A DNA stretch of 64,000 nt from Acidobacteriota bacterium (lineage in GTDB: Bacteria > Acidobacteriota > Terriglobia > Terriglobales > Acidobacteriaceae), in the NCBI GenBank assembly GCA_021846985.1, contig JAJZVX010000017.1, positions 1-64,000 on the forward strand, read 5' to 3'. Made by a program: the position numbers and the translations under genes. Position 1 is the stretch's first letter, and every line of letters begins with the position of its first letter. The notes under the pieces are model-generated. The model was not told where the DNA came from and searched no databases. It saw nothing but the letters and a program-made list of their open reading frames with translations. Below, piece after piece: positions 35,958 to 45,300 of this stretch.

Positions 35958-37150
35958 GCGAACAACTCCTGCGCGCGCGCGACGCGCTCGGACACCTTCA
36001 CCCCGTACGGACAGTTGACCGTGCAGGAGTCGCAGTCGCCGCAGCTTGCCGCGCGATGTTCCGGGGCCAGTTGCTGGTACCGCTCCCGTCCCAGCGCGAA
36101 CTGGCGGTAGCCATCCGCATAAGTAAGGATGCGCAGCACGTCGGCCACGGGCAGCCCCTGCTGGCAGGTTCCGTCGCACTGGCCGCACATCCGGCAGTAG
36201 AGCGGTTTGATCGTCTCCAGGTGCGCCTCCAGCACCTTCTGGTCGCCGTGGGCGAAGGGCTCGGCCATGGCGCGCAGGTTTTCTTCCAGTTGATCCATGT
36301 CGGTCATGCCCGGGATGGTGGTAGCGATCTGAGGTTTTTTGAGAACCCATTTGAGGGCGGCCAGCATGGCGCCGTCGCGCTTCATTTTGGCGAAGAGCGG
36401 GTCGCTGGGCCGGATGCTTTTGAAACCGCCGGCCATGACTTTCATGCCGACAATGCCGATGCCGGCGTTGGCGGCTGCGTCGATGGCCTGATCCATGCCG
36501 GGATCCATGGTGAAGTTATAGGCGGTGAGGACGACGTCAAAGACGCCACTCTTTGCCATCCATGGGAGCAACTGTTGCTGGCCGCCATGGGTGCTGACGC
36601 CGGCAAAGCGGATCTTGCCCTCCTTTTTGGCCTGCTGCTGCACCTCGATCATCTCGCTGGTGACCTGCTCGGGTTTGTCTTTGGCGTGCAGGTACCAAAT
36701 ATCGACGTAATCGGTCTTGAGTTCGCGGAGGCTGGTCTCCAGGTGCTCCTGCATTCCTTTTTTGTCGGAGGCTTCGGTTTTGGTGGACAGGACGATGTCT
36801 TTCCGGCGCGTTCCCAGGGCCGCACCCACCATGCGCTCGTTGTTGCCGTGCTGATAGTTTCGCGCGGTGTCAAAGTAGTTGATGCCCGCATCCAGGGCGC
36901 GCTCAATGACGCTGGGGTCCGAAGTGATCATGCAGCCGAAGCCCAGCGTAGTTACCTTCAGGCCGGTCTTGCCCAGGGTCCGGTATTGGAGCTTGGCGGG
37001 TCCGCCGGAAAGCGTGTTCGATGCCTCTCCATCCGGGTGTGGCAGGCCCACGCTGGGACTGGCGAACCCCAGCCGCGCACCGGCTCCCACCACGGGCAGC
37101 ATCAACCCGGCCGATAGAAAAGAACGTCGGGACGTGCCATTGGACTTCAT
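35954..37150 (-). CDS. Tat-exported aldo/keto reductase with C-terminal Fe-S module
   Basis: This 398-residue protein has a Tat signal (TSRRSFLSAGLMLPVVGAGA). The aldo/keto reductase barrel starts at LQYRTLGKTGLKVTTLGFGC. Candidate tetrad residues are Asp and Tyr in INYFDTARNYQHG, Lys in VLSTKTEAS and His in DIWYLHAKD. A ferredoxin-like tail carries two cysteine groups: CRMCGQCDGTCQQGLP and CGDCDSCTVNCPYGV, enough for two Fe-S clusters. Tat export fits a protein that folds with cofactors before export. GGAGG precedes the ATG at 37150; an upstream in-frame TTG at 37225 would hide the Tat signal. It follows a close paralogue and is coupled to the next gene by an ATGA overlap. Confidence 0.87.
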   Translation of the reverse strand: MKSNGTSRRSFLSAGLMLPVVGAGARLGFASPSVGLPHPDGEASNTLSGGPAKLQYRTLGKTGLKVTTLGFGCMITSDPSVIERALDAGINYFDTARNYQHGNNERMVGAALGTRRKDIVLSTKTEASDKKGMQEHLETSLRELKTDYVDIWYLHAKDKPEQVTSEMIEVQQQAKKEGKIRFAGVSTHGGQQQLLPWMAKSGVFDVVLTAYNFTMDPGMDQAIDAAANAGIGIVGMKVMAGGFKSIRPSDPLFAKMKRDGAMLAALKWVLKKPQIATTIPGMTDMDQLEENLRAMAEPFAHGDQKVLEAHLETIKPLYCRMCGQCDGTCQQGLPVADVLRILTYADGYRQFALGRERYQQLAPEHRAASCGDCDSCTVNCPYGVKVSERVARAQELFA

Positions 37151-37217
37151 CTCGTTTCCTCCCCAGAACGATGTATGGTTGAATTTCCCCGCGCACGGCT
37201 GCTTTTGCGCGCGACCT

Positions 37218-38408
37218 TCATGCAAATAGTTCTTGTGCGCGCGTCATCCGCTCCGCCACCCGCACCCCGTGCGGGCACTGCACCGTACACCCGGCGCAGT
37301 TGCCGCAGCGCACGGTCTGGTGTTCCGGCGCCAGTTGCCTGAAGCTTTCCCGCGCCATGGCAAACTGTCTGTAGCCGTCGGCGTAGGTGAGGATGCGCAG
37401 CACGTCGGCCACGGGCAGTCCCTGTTGGCAGGCGCCTTCGCACGTGCCGCACATCCGGCAATAGATGGGCGCGATCGCATCGAGGTGCGCGGTCAGGATT
37501 TTTTCGTCGCCCGGCGAGAAGCGCTCGGTCATGGCGCGGAGGTTTTCGTCGAGCTGATCCATGTCCAGAATGCCCGGCACCGTGGTGGCCACATGGGGGC
37601 GGCTCACCGCCCACTTGAGCGCCGCCAGTTGCGTGCCCTCCTGCTTGAACCTTGCATAGAGGGGATCGCTGGGCTTCAGGGCGCGGAATCCGCCCGCCAT
37701 CACCTTCATCGCCACAATCCCTATGCCCGCCTTGGCGGCCGTGGCGATGGCTTCATCCATGCGGGGGTCCATGGCGAAGTTGTAGCCTGTCAGCACGACA
37801 TCGAAGAATCCGTTCTTAGCCATCCACGGCAGCATCTGCTGCTGGTTGGCATGCATGCTCAGGCCGGAAAAACGCACTTTGCCCTGTTGCCTGGCGATCT
37901 GCTGCGCCTCGATCATCTCCTCCGTCACTTTATCGGGCGAGGGCTTGTCGTGGTAATACCAGATGTCAATGTAATCAGTCCTCAGCTCACGCAGGCTGGT
38001 TTCGAGATCCTTCAGCGCCAATTCTTTTGTAGACGCCAGCGACTTGGTGGAAAGCACAATCTCTTTGCGTTTGCTTTTCAGCGCTATGCCCACCATGCGT
38101 TCGTTGTTTCCCTGCAGATAAGCGCGCGCCGTGTCGAAGTAATTGATGCCGAGGTCGGCGGCTCGCTCGATCACGCTGGCGTCTCCAGTGTAGCCGCAGC
38201 CGAAGCCAACCGGCGTTACCTTCAACCCCGTGCGTCCGAGCACGCGCATCTCCAGTTTGTCCGTTGAGCTGGGCGTCTCTTCCATGCTCGCTCCGGGCAG
38301 CCGCATGGTTCCCGCGCCGGCGCTTGCAAATCCCATGCGCGCGCCCACCACGGGCAACATCAATCCCGCCGACAAAAACGCACGGCGCGACGTTCTGCTT
38401 GGCTTCAT
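37218..38408 (-). CDS. Tat-exported aldo/keto reductase with C-terminal Fe-S module (paralogue)
   Basis: This 396-residue tandem paralogue of the next downstream enzyme has the Tat signal TSRRAFLSAGLMLPVVGARM, the barrel start MRVLGRTGLKVTPVGFGCGY, Asp/Tyr in INYFDTARAYLQG, Lys in VLSTKSLAS and His in DIWYYHDKPS. The tail again holds CRMCGTCEGACQQGLP and CGNCAGCTVQCPHGV. GAGGTGA directly upstream fixes the ATG at 38408. It is the first gene of a three-gene minus-strand operon, with 67 bases to the second gene. The substrates and the outer electron donor are unknown; NADPH is not expected outside the cytoplasm, so electrons may come through the Fe-S tail instead. Confidence 0.87.
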   Translation of the reverse strand: MKPSRTSRRAFLSAGLMLPVVGARMGFASAGAGTMRLPGASMEETPSSTDKLEMRVLGRTGLKVTPVGFGCGYTGDASVIERAADLGINYFDTARAYLQGNNERMVGIALKSKRKEIVLSTKSLASTKELALKDLETSLRELRTDYIDIWYYHDKPSPDKVTEEMIEAQQIARQQGKVRFSGLSMHANQQQMLPWMAKNGFFDVVLTGYNFAMDPRMDEAIATAAKAGIGIVAMKVMAGGFRALKPSDPLYARFKQEGTQLAALKWAVSRPHVATTVPGILDMDQLDENLRAMTERFSPGDEKILTAHLDAIAPIYCRMCGTCEGACQQGLPVADVLRILTYADGYRQFAMARESFRQLAPEHQTVRCGNCAGCTVQCPHGVRVAERMTRAQELFA

Positions 38409-38681
38409 CGGTTCACCTCGAGGGACTGGACAAATCATCGTACCTCACCAATCAATCCCTTGAGAAGCGCCTGGTTTTTCCGGTTGAATCTTCGCGCGCG
38501 CTCTAACCGGGATGCTTTGTGAAGACAGGGAGAGCCGGGTTGCCGGGCAGTTTTGCGTTTAGCAAATCGGAGAGCGGCGCGGCCGCCGTCATCCGCAGAC
38601 GGGCAGGAAAGCCGCTCCGTCCGCCAGCGGTTCTGTTATTTCTTCTGTTGTTCTGTTTGATGGATGGGCGCCGCCCCCGCG

Positions 38682-39890
38682 TCAATCGCAGACCAGCGTG
38701 TCCTCGGGAAAAGCTTCGGGCTCATCGGCTGCGTTTGCTGCGTGCGGATCGTCCGTGGGTTCGCCAAGGAAGAACTCGTCCACTACGGCCAGCACCTCGG
38801 CTCCGGTTTTCTGCTGGTAGATGGCTCTCCGCAGCTTTGCGCCGCCCGGAACCCCATGCGTAAACCAGGTAGCGAACTGCTTCATCTTGCCTGCGGTTTC
38901 GCCCATGCGCGCGTCGCGCGGCAGATCTCTGGTGGCCTCCGCCTCATCGAGCAACATTTTGAAGTAAGTCCGGATCATCCGGTAGCGATCTTCCACGGAC
39001 GGCTGCTCGTAGCTGCCAGTTGCCGTGTACTGGGCAATCTGGCGGAAGATCCACGGGTTTGCGGGAGCCGTCCGCCCGATCATCACGGCGTCGCAGCCCG
39101 TCTCGGCCACCATAGCCGCGGCGGCCTCCGGGGTGTGAACATCTCCATTGCCGATCACGGGAATCCGGACCGCGTTTTTGACGCGTGCAATCCACTCCCA
39201 CTGCGCCTGGCCGGTGTAGCCCTGTTCCCGCGTCCGCGCGTGCAGCGCCACGGCGTCGAGCCCCTCGGCCTCGGCCATTCGCGCCAGTTCGACGCACACA
39301 ATCTCCTGCTCGTTCCATCCCATCCGGAACTTTGCGGTGAAGGGAATCTTCACGGCCTTGCGAACGGCGCGGAAGATCTCTCCGATCCGGGGCAAATCGC
39401 GCAGCAGTCCCGATCCGCCGTTCGAACCCACCACCCGTTTCGCCGGGCAGCCGAGGTTCAGATCCACCAGATCGAAGCCGGTTTCTTCGACGATGCGCGC
39501 GGCCTCGGCCAGCGTCTCCGCGTGGGCCCCAAAGAGCTGTGCGCCGATGGGGTGTTCGTCGTCGTAGAAGGAGAGGTAGCGCCGCCGCTTGGTCTCGCGC
39601 ATCCGCGCCAGTCCGTCCGCCGAGGTGAACTCCGTCATCAGCAGCCCGCAGCCGGACTCTCCATTGCTGATGGCCGCCTCAACTTCCGCTGCGCCGCATT
39701 CCTGATCCCTGACTCCTGAAACCCGATCTCTGCTCTCTGCTCTCTGCTCTCTGCTAAACAGGCTCGCATGCCGGATAAACCGCCGGAAGACCGTGTCCGT
39801 TACCCCCGCCATGGGCGCCAGCACCGTCGCCGGCCGCACTGCCACCGCGCCCAGCCGCACCTCCGCCGGAACCCGCGCCGCAGCGGGCAT
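38682..39890 (-). CDS. dusB: tRNA-dihydrouridine synthase, DusB-like, with internal insertion
   Basis: This 402-residue FMN enzyme reduces uridines in tRNA D-loops. VLAPMAGVTDTVFRRFIRH opens the barrel, NLGCPAKRVVGSNGG holds the catalytic Cys, and KFRMGWN, LHARTREQGYTG, VIGNGDV and MIGRTAPANPW bind FMN and tRNA. Between FIRH and GCGLLMTEF there are about 39 extra residues (42-80). They are rich in Arg, Ser, Glu and Gln and encoded partly by a heptamer repeat; normal family members join these parts directly. The frame stays open, so the protein may still be made. GGGAG precedes the ATG at 39890; an ATG at 39947 is possible. A C-terminal acidic tail is also present. The 273 bases between this gene and the aldo/keto reductase hold no convincing gene. 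Confidence 0.88.
   Translation of the reverse strand: MPAAARVPAEVRLGAVAVRPATVLAPMAGVTDTVFRRFIRHASLFSREQRAESRDRVSGVRDQECGAAEVEAAISNGESGCGLLMTEFTSADGLARMRETKRRRYLSFYDDEHPIGAQLFGAHAETLAEAARIVEETGFDLVDLNLGCPAKRVVGSNGGSGLLRDLPRIGEIFRAVRKAVKIPFTAKFRMGWNEQEIVCVELARMAEAEGLDAVALHARTREQGYTGQAQWEWIARVKNAVRIPVIGNGDVHTPEAAAAMVAETGCDAVMIGRTAPANPWIFRQIAQYTATGSYEQPSVEDRYRMIRTYFKMLLDEAEATRDLPRDARMGETAGKMKQFATWFTHGVPGGAKLRRAIYQQKTGAEVLAVVDEFFLGEPTDDPHAANAADEPEAFPEDTLVCD
39728..39755. repeat. Four tandem CTCTGCT heptamers inside dusB
   Basis: CTCTGCT occurs four times without a break (AGCAGAG on the coding strand). It encodes part of the extra segment in the dihydrouridine synthase. Because seven is not a multiple of three, gain or loss of one copy would shift the reading frame. 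Adjacent CTGATCCCTGACTCCTGA is also repetitive. Confidence 0.9.
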
Positions 39891-39958
39891 CACATGCTCC
39901 CGCGGATTATCCCAGCCTTTTTTCACCGTGAATCCTCTGCGCGGCATAAACGGCAGAC

Positions 39959-40498
39959 CTAGATTGCCACTTCGATGTCAGGGCGGCTCTTCGCCAACAG
40001 CCTGGTTTCGATTGCCTTCAGCTTTGCCGGATCCATGCGAAAACGCTCGGGGGCAAGGGAGATCGCGGCAACAGGCGATGCGGCGCCCTTTTCAGCCATT
40101 GTGACAATTCCAAGTCGTCCAATGCCATCCTCGGCGTATAAACCGAGATTTGAGAGCTCTCCATGCAACATCTCGAAGTTCTCGACTGAAACCGCCAGGT
40201 AACGAAAATGGGCCGACATAGACATTAGCTGGCGGTGCGCGCTTCTGATGATCTCCAGCCGCCGTGCAACCGGTCCGAGCATGCGCTTTTCCTCAAAGAG
40301 ATCAATCTCAACCGCGTGCAGATCCCCAGCCCCGCCGCGATCTACAGCCAATACATCCGCGCGGAGCAAAGAGGCAGGCGGCTCCAAATGGATATGGGGC
40401 ACCGACAGCGTTCGCCGCAACAGTTCCGCGACCGCATTGATGGCGCGACCCTCCCGCTGGCGTGGCGTCAGCTTCAAGCTCTCTTCCTTTACGGTCAT
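39959..40498 (-). CDS. Unknown protein coupled to a HEPN-like gene
   Basis: This 179-residue protein has no signal or membrane segment. The N-terminus is basic (KLTPRQREGRAINAVAELLR). SLLRADVLAVDRGGAGDLHA followed by VEIDLFEEKRM resembles the D-x(n)-E-x-K layout of PD-(D/E)xK nucleases, though the Lys position is Asp (VEID). The C-terminal half includes FRYLAVSVENFEML and IGRLGIVTMAEKG. Its ATG overlaps the stop of the upstream HEPN-like gene (ATGA), so the two are made together. No annotated family is recognised. A toxin-antitoxin or defence role is a hypothesis drawn from the pairing. Confidence 0.6.
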   Translation of the reverse strand: MTVKEESLKLTPRQREGRAINAVAELLRRTLSVPHIHLEPPASLLRADVLAVDRGGAGDLHAVEIDLFEEKRMLGPVARRLEIIRSAHRQLMSMSAHFRYLAVSVENFEMLHGELSNLGLYAEDGIGRLGIVTMAEKGAASPVAAISLAPERFRMDPAKLKAIETRLLAKSRPDIEVAI

Positions 40499-40905
40499 GA
40501 CAGCCACCCTCCTTCCCGTCTTTGCAGAATCCGCTCTGCCCATACCTGAAATCGTTCGGCAGTGATGCAAAGCGCCTCGACCCTTTCCTCATCGACTCGC
40601 TTTTCGCCGTAGGAAATATCTGTCTTCGCGCTTACCCGACTTTGAAGGTGCATAACGCCGCGCTGATCGATCTTTGCTTTCGTGCACGTACGTTTCAACG
40701 CGGTCACGGCTTCCCGGTGAATCTCACCGCGCGGCCGGGAACCACTGAGTCCTATCAAGACGGCATCGCTGTAAGAAATCGCGCTATGCGCGGCCAGCAA
40801 CGCCGCGGCGGAGGCATATGCAGGCAAGTCATCCCGGCGGAGCTTCATCGCGTGGGCAAGCTGCGTAGCCCGGCGATGGTAAGCAGTGAAACTTGCCTCG
40901 ACCAT
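40495..40905 (-). CDS. HEPN-like helical protein
   Basis: This 136-residue all-helical protein reads FTAYHRRATQLAHAMKLRRD, LPAYASAAALLAAHSAISYS, DAVLIGLSG, EIHREAVTALKRTC and VEALCITAERFQVWAERIL. This spacing of helices and the AAHSAISYSDAVL stretch resemble HEPN-superfamily proteins, which often pair with nucleotidyltransferases or other antitoxins. The catalytic R-x4-6-H motif of RNase-type HEPN is not certain; RPRGEIH (R, then H six residues on) is the best candidate. It is followed by an overlapping unknown gene rather than a MNT protein. It lies upstream of dusB on the same strand. Confidence 0.6.
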   Translation of the reverse strand: MVEASFTAYHRRATQLAHAMKLRRDDLPAYASAAALLAAHSAISYSDAVLIGLSGSRPRGEIHREAVTALKRTCTKAKIDQRGVMHLQSRVSAKTDISYGEKRVDEERVEALCITAERFQVWAERILQRREGGWLS

Positions 40906-40929
40906 GCACCACCATCATCGCATGTGAAA

Positions 40930-40953
40930 GGGCCTCCGCCGTGGCGGAGGCCC
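40930..40953 (-). terminator. Rho-independent terminator after rpmE
   Basis: GGGCCTCCGCC (40930-40940) and GGCGGAGGCCC (40943-40953) form an 11-bp stem with a two-base centre, followed on the minus strand by TTT. It lies 27 bases downstream of the L31 stop and separates it from the HEPN-like gene. Confidence 0.8.
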
Positions 40954-40980
40954 AATCCATCCTTGCTCCTCGGCCGCCTC

Positions 40981-41205
40981 TTATTTGGCCGTTGCCTCGC
41001 CCGCCTTGGCATACTTCCGGCGGAACCGCTCCACGCGCCCGGCCGTATCCACAAGCCTCTGTTTGCCCGTGAAGAACGGGTGGCAGCTCGAGCAGATTTC
41101 CACGTGGATGTCGCCCTTGTGGGTCGATCTCGTCTCAAAATTGTGTCCGCAGGCGCAAAGCACCCGCACGACGGCATAGTTGGGATGAATCTTTTCCTTC
41201 GGCAT
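40981..41205 (-). CDS. rpmE: 50S ribosomal protein L31
   Basis: This 74-residue protein reads [39 protein letters not shown] and RVERFRRKY, the standard L31 sequence. Four cysteines in two pairs (CAC and CSSC) bind zinc, so this is the C+ form of L31 used when zinc is plentiful. It is a single gene with its own terminator. The 220 bases upstream carry its promoter region but no other gene. Confidence 0.97.
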   Translation of the reverse strand: MPKEKIHPNYAVVRVLCACGHNFETRSTHKGDIHVEICSSCHPFFTGKQRLVDTAGRVERFRRKYAKAGEATAK

Positions 41206-41425
41206 TTTCTCTGGGCAAACCTTTCCTGCAAGCTTCCACGTCTATTGTACGGAGATTCCTACCCGCACGCAACGCGCCGCCGCCGCGGCCGCTTCCCAAG
41301 AAACTGGGGGAAAACGCGAATAGCGGCTGCGCGCCCGGCCCATCTTCAGGCAAGACGGGCGCATTCGCCCCAAAAACTGGCGGCCACGCACGTTTTCAGG
41401 CCGGCGCCTTCTTGTTCCCTTGTTC

Positions 41426-42217
41426 CTACTCCCCGCCTTGCAACGCCTTCTCGATTCCCGCCTCCGCCAGCGGCGCCATCACCGCATACCCGGCGGCGTT
41501 CGGATGCACCCCGTCCTTGCTGAGGCGCGCCGGCAGCCCGCCGCGCTCGTCCTTCATGGCCGAGTGGTAATCCACATACACATAGTCCTTCTGCGCCGCA
41601 TACTCCTTGATCCACTGGTTCAGCGCCACGATCTTCTCCGCCGGTTCCTGTTCCGGATGCCAGGGAAAATCGAAGGCTGGCGTCACCGAGCACAGCACCA
41701 CCTTGATATGGTGGGCCGTCGCCAGGTCCGCCATGGACGCCAGGTTATCTTCAGTCTCTTTCAGCGTCATCGGCCCGGTATTGCCCGCAATGTCGTTGGT
41801 TCCTGCCAGAATCACCACCACCTTTGGCTCCAGCTCGATCACGTCCTGCCGGAACCGCAGCAGCATCTGCGGCGAGGTCTGCCCGCTGATTCCCCGGTTC
41901 ACATACGGCTTGCCTGGAAACGATTCCTCCAGTTTCCACCCCTCGGTAATCGAATCGCCCATGAAGACCACCCGGTCTTCGCCCGCCGCCGGCGCGCCCA
42001 GCATCTCGTCCGCCTGCTTGAACCGCCCCAGCCACGGCCAGTCGTTTTTCATCTGCTCCTCGTGCGCGTTTTGCCACGCCGCAATCTGCGCCGTGCTGGG
42101 CGCAGGCGCCTTGGTTGCCGCTGTGCTCCCGGACTGCTGGGCCGCCGCTCCCAGCGGAACCAACACCACACCCATCGCCGCCGCCACCCAAGCGGCATAA
42201 AAGCTCCCTCGGCTCAT
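41426..42217 (-). CDS. Exported SGNH/GDSL hydrolase
   Basis: This 263-residue protein has a signal peptide (FYAAWVAAAMGVVLVPLGAA, cut near AAAQQ). SGNH blocks are clear: catalytic Ser89 in VFMGDSITEGW, the block II Gly in NRGISGQT, the Asn in AGTNDIAGNTG, and the Asp235/His238 dyad in DGVHPNAAGY. Such enzymes remove acetyl or acyl groups from glycans or lipids. Export and the polysaccharide-active enzymes in the window suggest a carbohydrate esterase, but lipid esters are equally possible. The ATG at 42217 follows GGGAGAGG; an ATG at 42265 would place extra residues before the signal. Confidence 0.88.
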   Translation of the reverse strand: MSRGSFYAAWVAAAMGVVLVPLGAAAQQSGSTAATKAPAPSTAQIAAWQNAHEEQMKNDWPWLGRFKQADEMLGAPAAGEDRVVFMGDSITEGWKLEESFPGKPYVNRGISGQTSPQMLLRFRQDVIELEPKVVVILAGTNDIAGNTGPMTLKETEDNLASMADLATAHHIKVVLCSVTPAFDFPWHPEQEPAEKIVALNQWIKEYAAQKDYVYVDYHSAMKDERGGLPARLSKDGVHPNAAGYAVMAPLAEAGIEKALQGGE

Positions 42218-42384
42218 CCGAACCTCTCCCATCCCTGTCTTTTTGGTGCAAAGAAGAAAGTGCATGGCAACATGCAGCCTCCTCGTGCCTCTTCATCTTA
42301 TGCGAAAACCTGTATCCGTTGTCCTCGCCGCAAAAAGCAGGCCCCGCCCGAAGGCGGGGCCTGGCAAAAGGCAAAGCGCGCCCG

Positions 42385-45300
42385 TTATTCCTGAATCACC
42401 ATGAGGCTGGGATGCTGGCTTGACGCATCCATGCAAACCAGCCTGCCCTTGGTGCTCGAGTTGGTGGCCGCATCCACGCTGATCGCGAAGCAATACGCCA
42501 TGCTTTGTGTCATGCCTCCCTGCGTTCCTTGGACATCGAAGACACCGAACAAGCCGTTCGGGTCAGTCCCCAGTGCGCCGGTCGTCCCGTTGGCGGTTGT
42601 GTCTGGAACGACATTCGCCGTGGTACCCGAACATCCGGGCGATCCGCAGAGCGCCTCATCCCAGTCCGCCCAGCCCTGGCCACCGTCGTCCTGAGCAAAG
42701 CCCGACATGGACCCGGTGCTGCCTAATGTGAAGATCATGTTGCTCAGGTCCGTTGTGTAATCGCCATCGGCCAGCTTGCTCATGAAATACTTCGTGGCAA
42801 GGTTGCTGATCGCCCACGTGCCCGAGCTAGGTGCGGTTTGCGGCTCCAGCCAGCCCAGTTCGTTCTCACTGTTGCCACCGGTGTTGCCCACGTCGCCGAA
42901 CAGCACCGCGGCCGAGCTGGTGTCGTAGAGGTAGAACACGATCCCGCTCACCCCGGTGAGTGTGGTGCGGCCCGTGGTGGCATTCGTGGTGTAAGTGATG
43001 GTCGTGGGGCAGGCAGACCCCGAGGGACACGTGGTCTGGATCGTTCCGCCCTTGTTCCGGATGTCCGCGTTGATGGTAAAGCTGTTCGCGGTGGAACTGC
43101 CCACGGCTTGCACGGCTTCCGTTTTCCAGGTTGTGAGGTCGCTGTCCAGCCCTCCCACGGAGAGCACAAGCTTCCCGCTGATCGGGTAGGAAGCAGAAAC
43201 GTGCGCTGCTACCTGCGCCCGCGATTCGCCAATCAGGAAGTCGGCGTTGCTCGATGCGTTGTGCGGGTTGGCGGTCATCCCCACAGAGTAGCCCTTCGTG
43301 TTATTGGTCATGTACCAGACCGAGGGGTTCGCTGTCTGGCCCGTCGGCCCTGCTGTGATGGTCATACGGCCATAGCTGTCCGCCGTGGTGTTGGTGCCCG
43401 TGATGGCGATGGGGCCCTGGTAGGCGCCCGCATCCACCATATCGATCGAGCCCGAGCTGAGCGTTCCGCCGCTGAACTGGCTGTATCCGACCTGCGAATC
43501 GAGAGCGCCTGCTGAATCCTCGCCCCGGAGGCTCCAAACCATGCCGCCGCTCGGCTGAGAGCCCGAGAGACCGGCCGTGACCTGCTGGTAGCACCGTCCG
43601 CCGCCGTACTTCCCGCTGGGGGTTGTGCCGGCGTCGTCCATCCCCACAAGGGCAAGTTCGGTGAAGTGGCTGTTGCTGTCCAGTTTGCCTCCGGCAATGG
43701 CGAAGATCGCGGCCCCACTTTGGTTGGCCGCGCTCAGTTGCAGGTAGCCGCGGTTATCCGATCCAACCGCGTACGTGCCGCTCAACGCGCCATTGGCGGA
43801 GGCGCTCTTGTAGCCGCTTGCCGGCGAGTTCGAGTCGATCTCCCCGCCGGTGATGCCGCCGCTCCCGTTGGCCGCAAAGGCAAACACGGAGCCGCCGCGG
43901 TACAGCATGCCATTTGGCCCCGTGACCCCGTTATCCCAGTACCGCATGAAATAGCAGGCGTATTGGCCGCTCAACTCGCTGTTGTTGGTTCCGGTTGTCT
44001 TGGCCACCACGCTCACGTTAAACGTCGTGGTCGCGGTTTGCGGCGTCGGCGTCGTGCTGTCCTGCACCTTCACCGTCACCGTCGTAGCCGAGGCCGTCGC
44101 TGTGGGCGTGCCGGCCAGATTCATGGTCCCACTCAGCAGCGACAGCCCCGTCGGCGCGTTTGTGTACGAAACCACCGAGTAAGGCGCTGTTCCACCGGTG
44201 ATATTCAAGTTCCCGAAGTTATAGGGCATGCCCACCATGCCCTGCGGTATGCTGTTTGGATCTACCGTCACCGCGAGCGTCGACATCGGATTCACGGCGA
44301 TGGAGTACGTGTACGGCCCGGCCGTCGTGCTCGAACCGTCCGTAACGGTCACGTTGTTCAGCGTTACCGTGTACGTCGAACCTGTCGCGTTGGCCGTTGT
44401 GGCGTTGACGCTCAGGGTGTTGCCGCCATTGTTGGTGGCGGTGAAGCCGTTCCCCAGGTCGATGCCGGTAGCGGTTACCGTTGCGTTGTTGATCTTCCAC
44501 GTATAAGGCGAAATTCCACCGGTCGCGTTGATGCCTCCGCTATACGATTGCCCCTGCGTCGCCGAGGGTAGGGGACTCGGGTTCGGCGAGGGCAGCGTCA
44601 GCGGCGCAGGATTGCTCACCACAATGTTGTAGGTGTTCGGTCCGACGCTTTGGTTGGTCGTCGTGTCCTTTACCGAGGCCGTGAACTGGTACGTCGCCAC
44701 CGTATTCGGCATCCCGCTGATGCTTAGCGGATTGCCCGTGCTGCTTGCGCTCAGGTCGCCGCTCGGATCGTTCGTCCAGTTCACCGTCCAGGAGTAGTTC
44801 CCGCTGCCTCCCGAGGCCGGTACTGCTCCCGTATACGCCACGCCCTTGGTGCCCGGGCCCGGAACCGACGAGCTCGGCGCCGTCAGCGTCAGCGCGGCGT
44901 AAACCGTGACCGTCAACGCTTGTGTCGCCGTGTGGCTGCTCGAATCCGTCACCTGCGCCGTGAAACTCGCCGTGCCCGCTGTCGATGGCGTCCCGGAAAG
45001 CACGCCCGCGCTCGAAAGCGTCAGGTTGAAGCTCGACAGGTTGCTCGCTCCGGTCGTCGCCCACGTATAGCTGCCCGTTCCGCCGCCTGCCGTGAGGGTT
45101 TGTGAGTAGGCCACGCCCGCATCCGTCGCCGGCAGCGTCGTGGTGGTGATGGTCAATGTGCTGTAAATGGTCACGGACAGATTCGCTGTCGCCGTGTGGC
45201 TCTCCGAGTCCGTCACCTGTACAGTGAAGCTGTCTGTCCCCGTCACCGCCGGCGTCCCGGTCAGTACCCCGGCCGTGCTCAGGCTCAGGCCCAGCGTGGC

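Noticed and set aside
38503..38685. A 60-codon minus-strand frame between dusB and the reductase operon
   Set aside because: No ribosome site, basic low-complexity start, and it overlaps the end of dusB by only a few bases. There is no evidence of a real gene.
39728..39755. Heptamer array as a CRISPR
   Set aside because: The units are contiguous 7-mers without spacers. No CRISPR-like array of regular repeats and unique spacers was found anywhere in the window.
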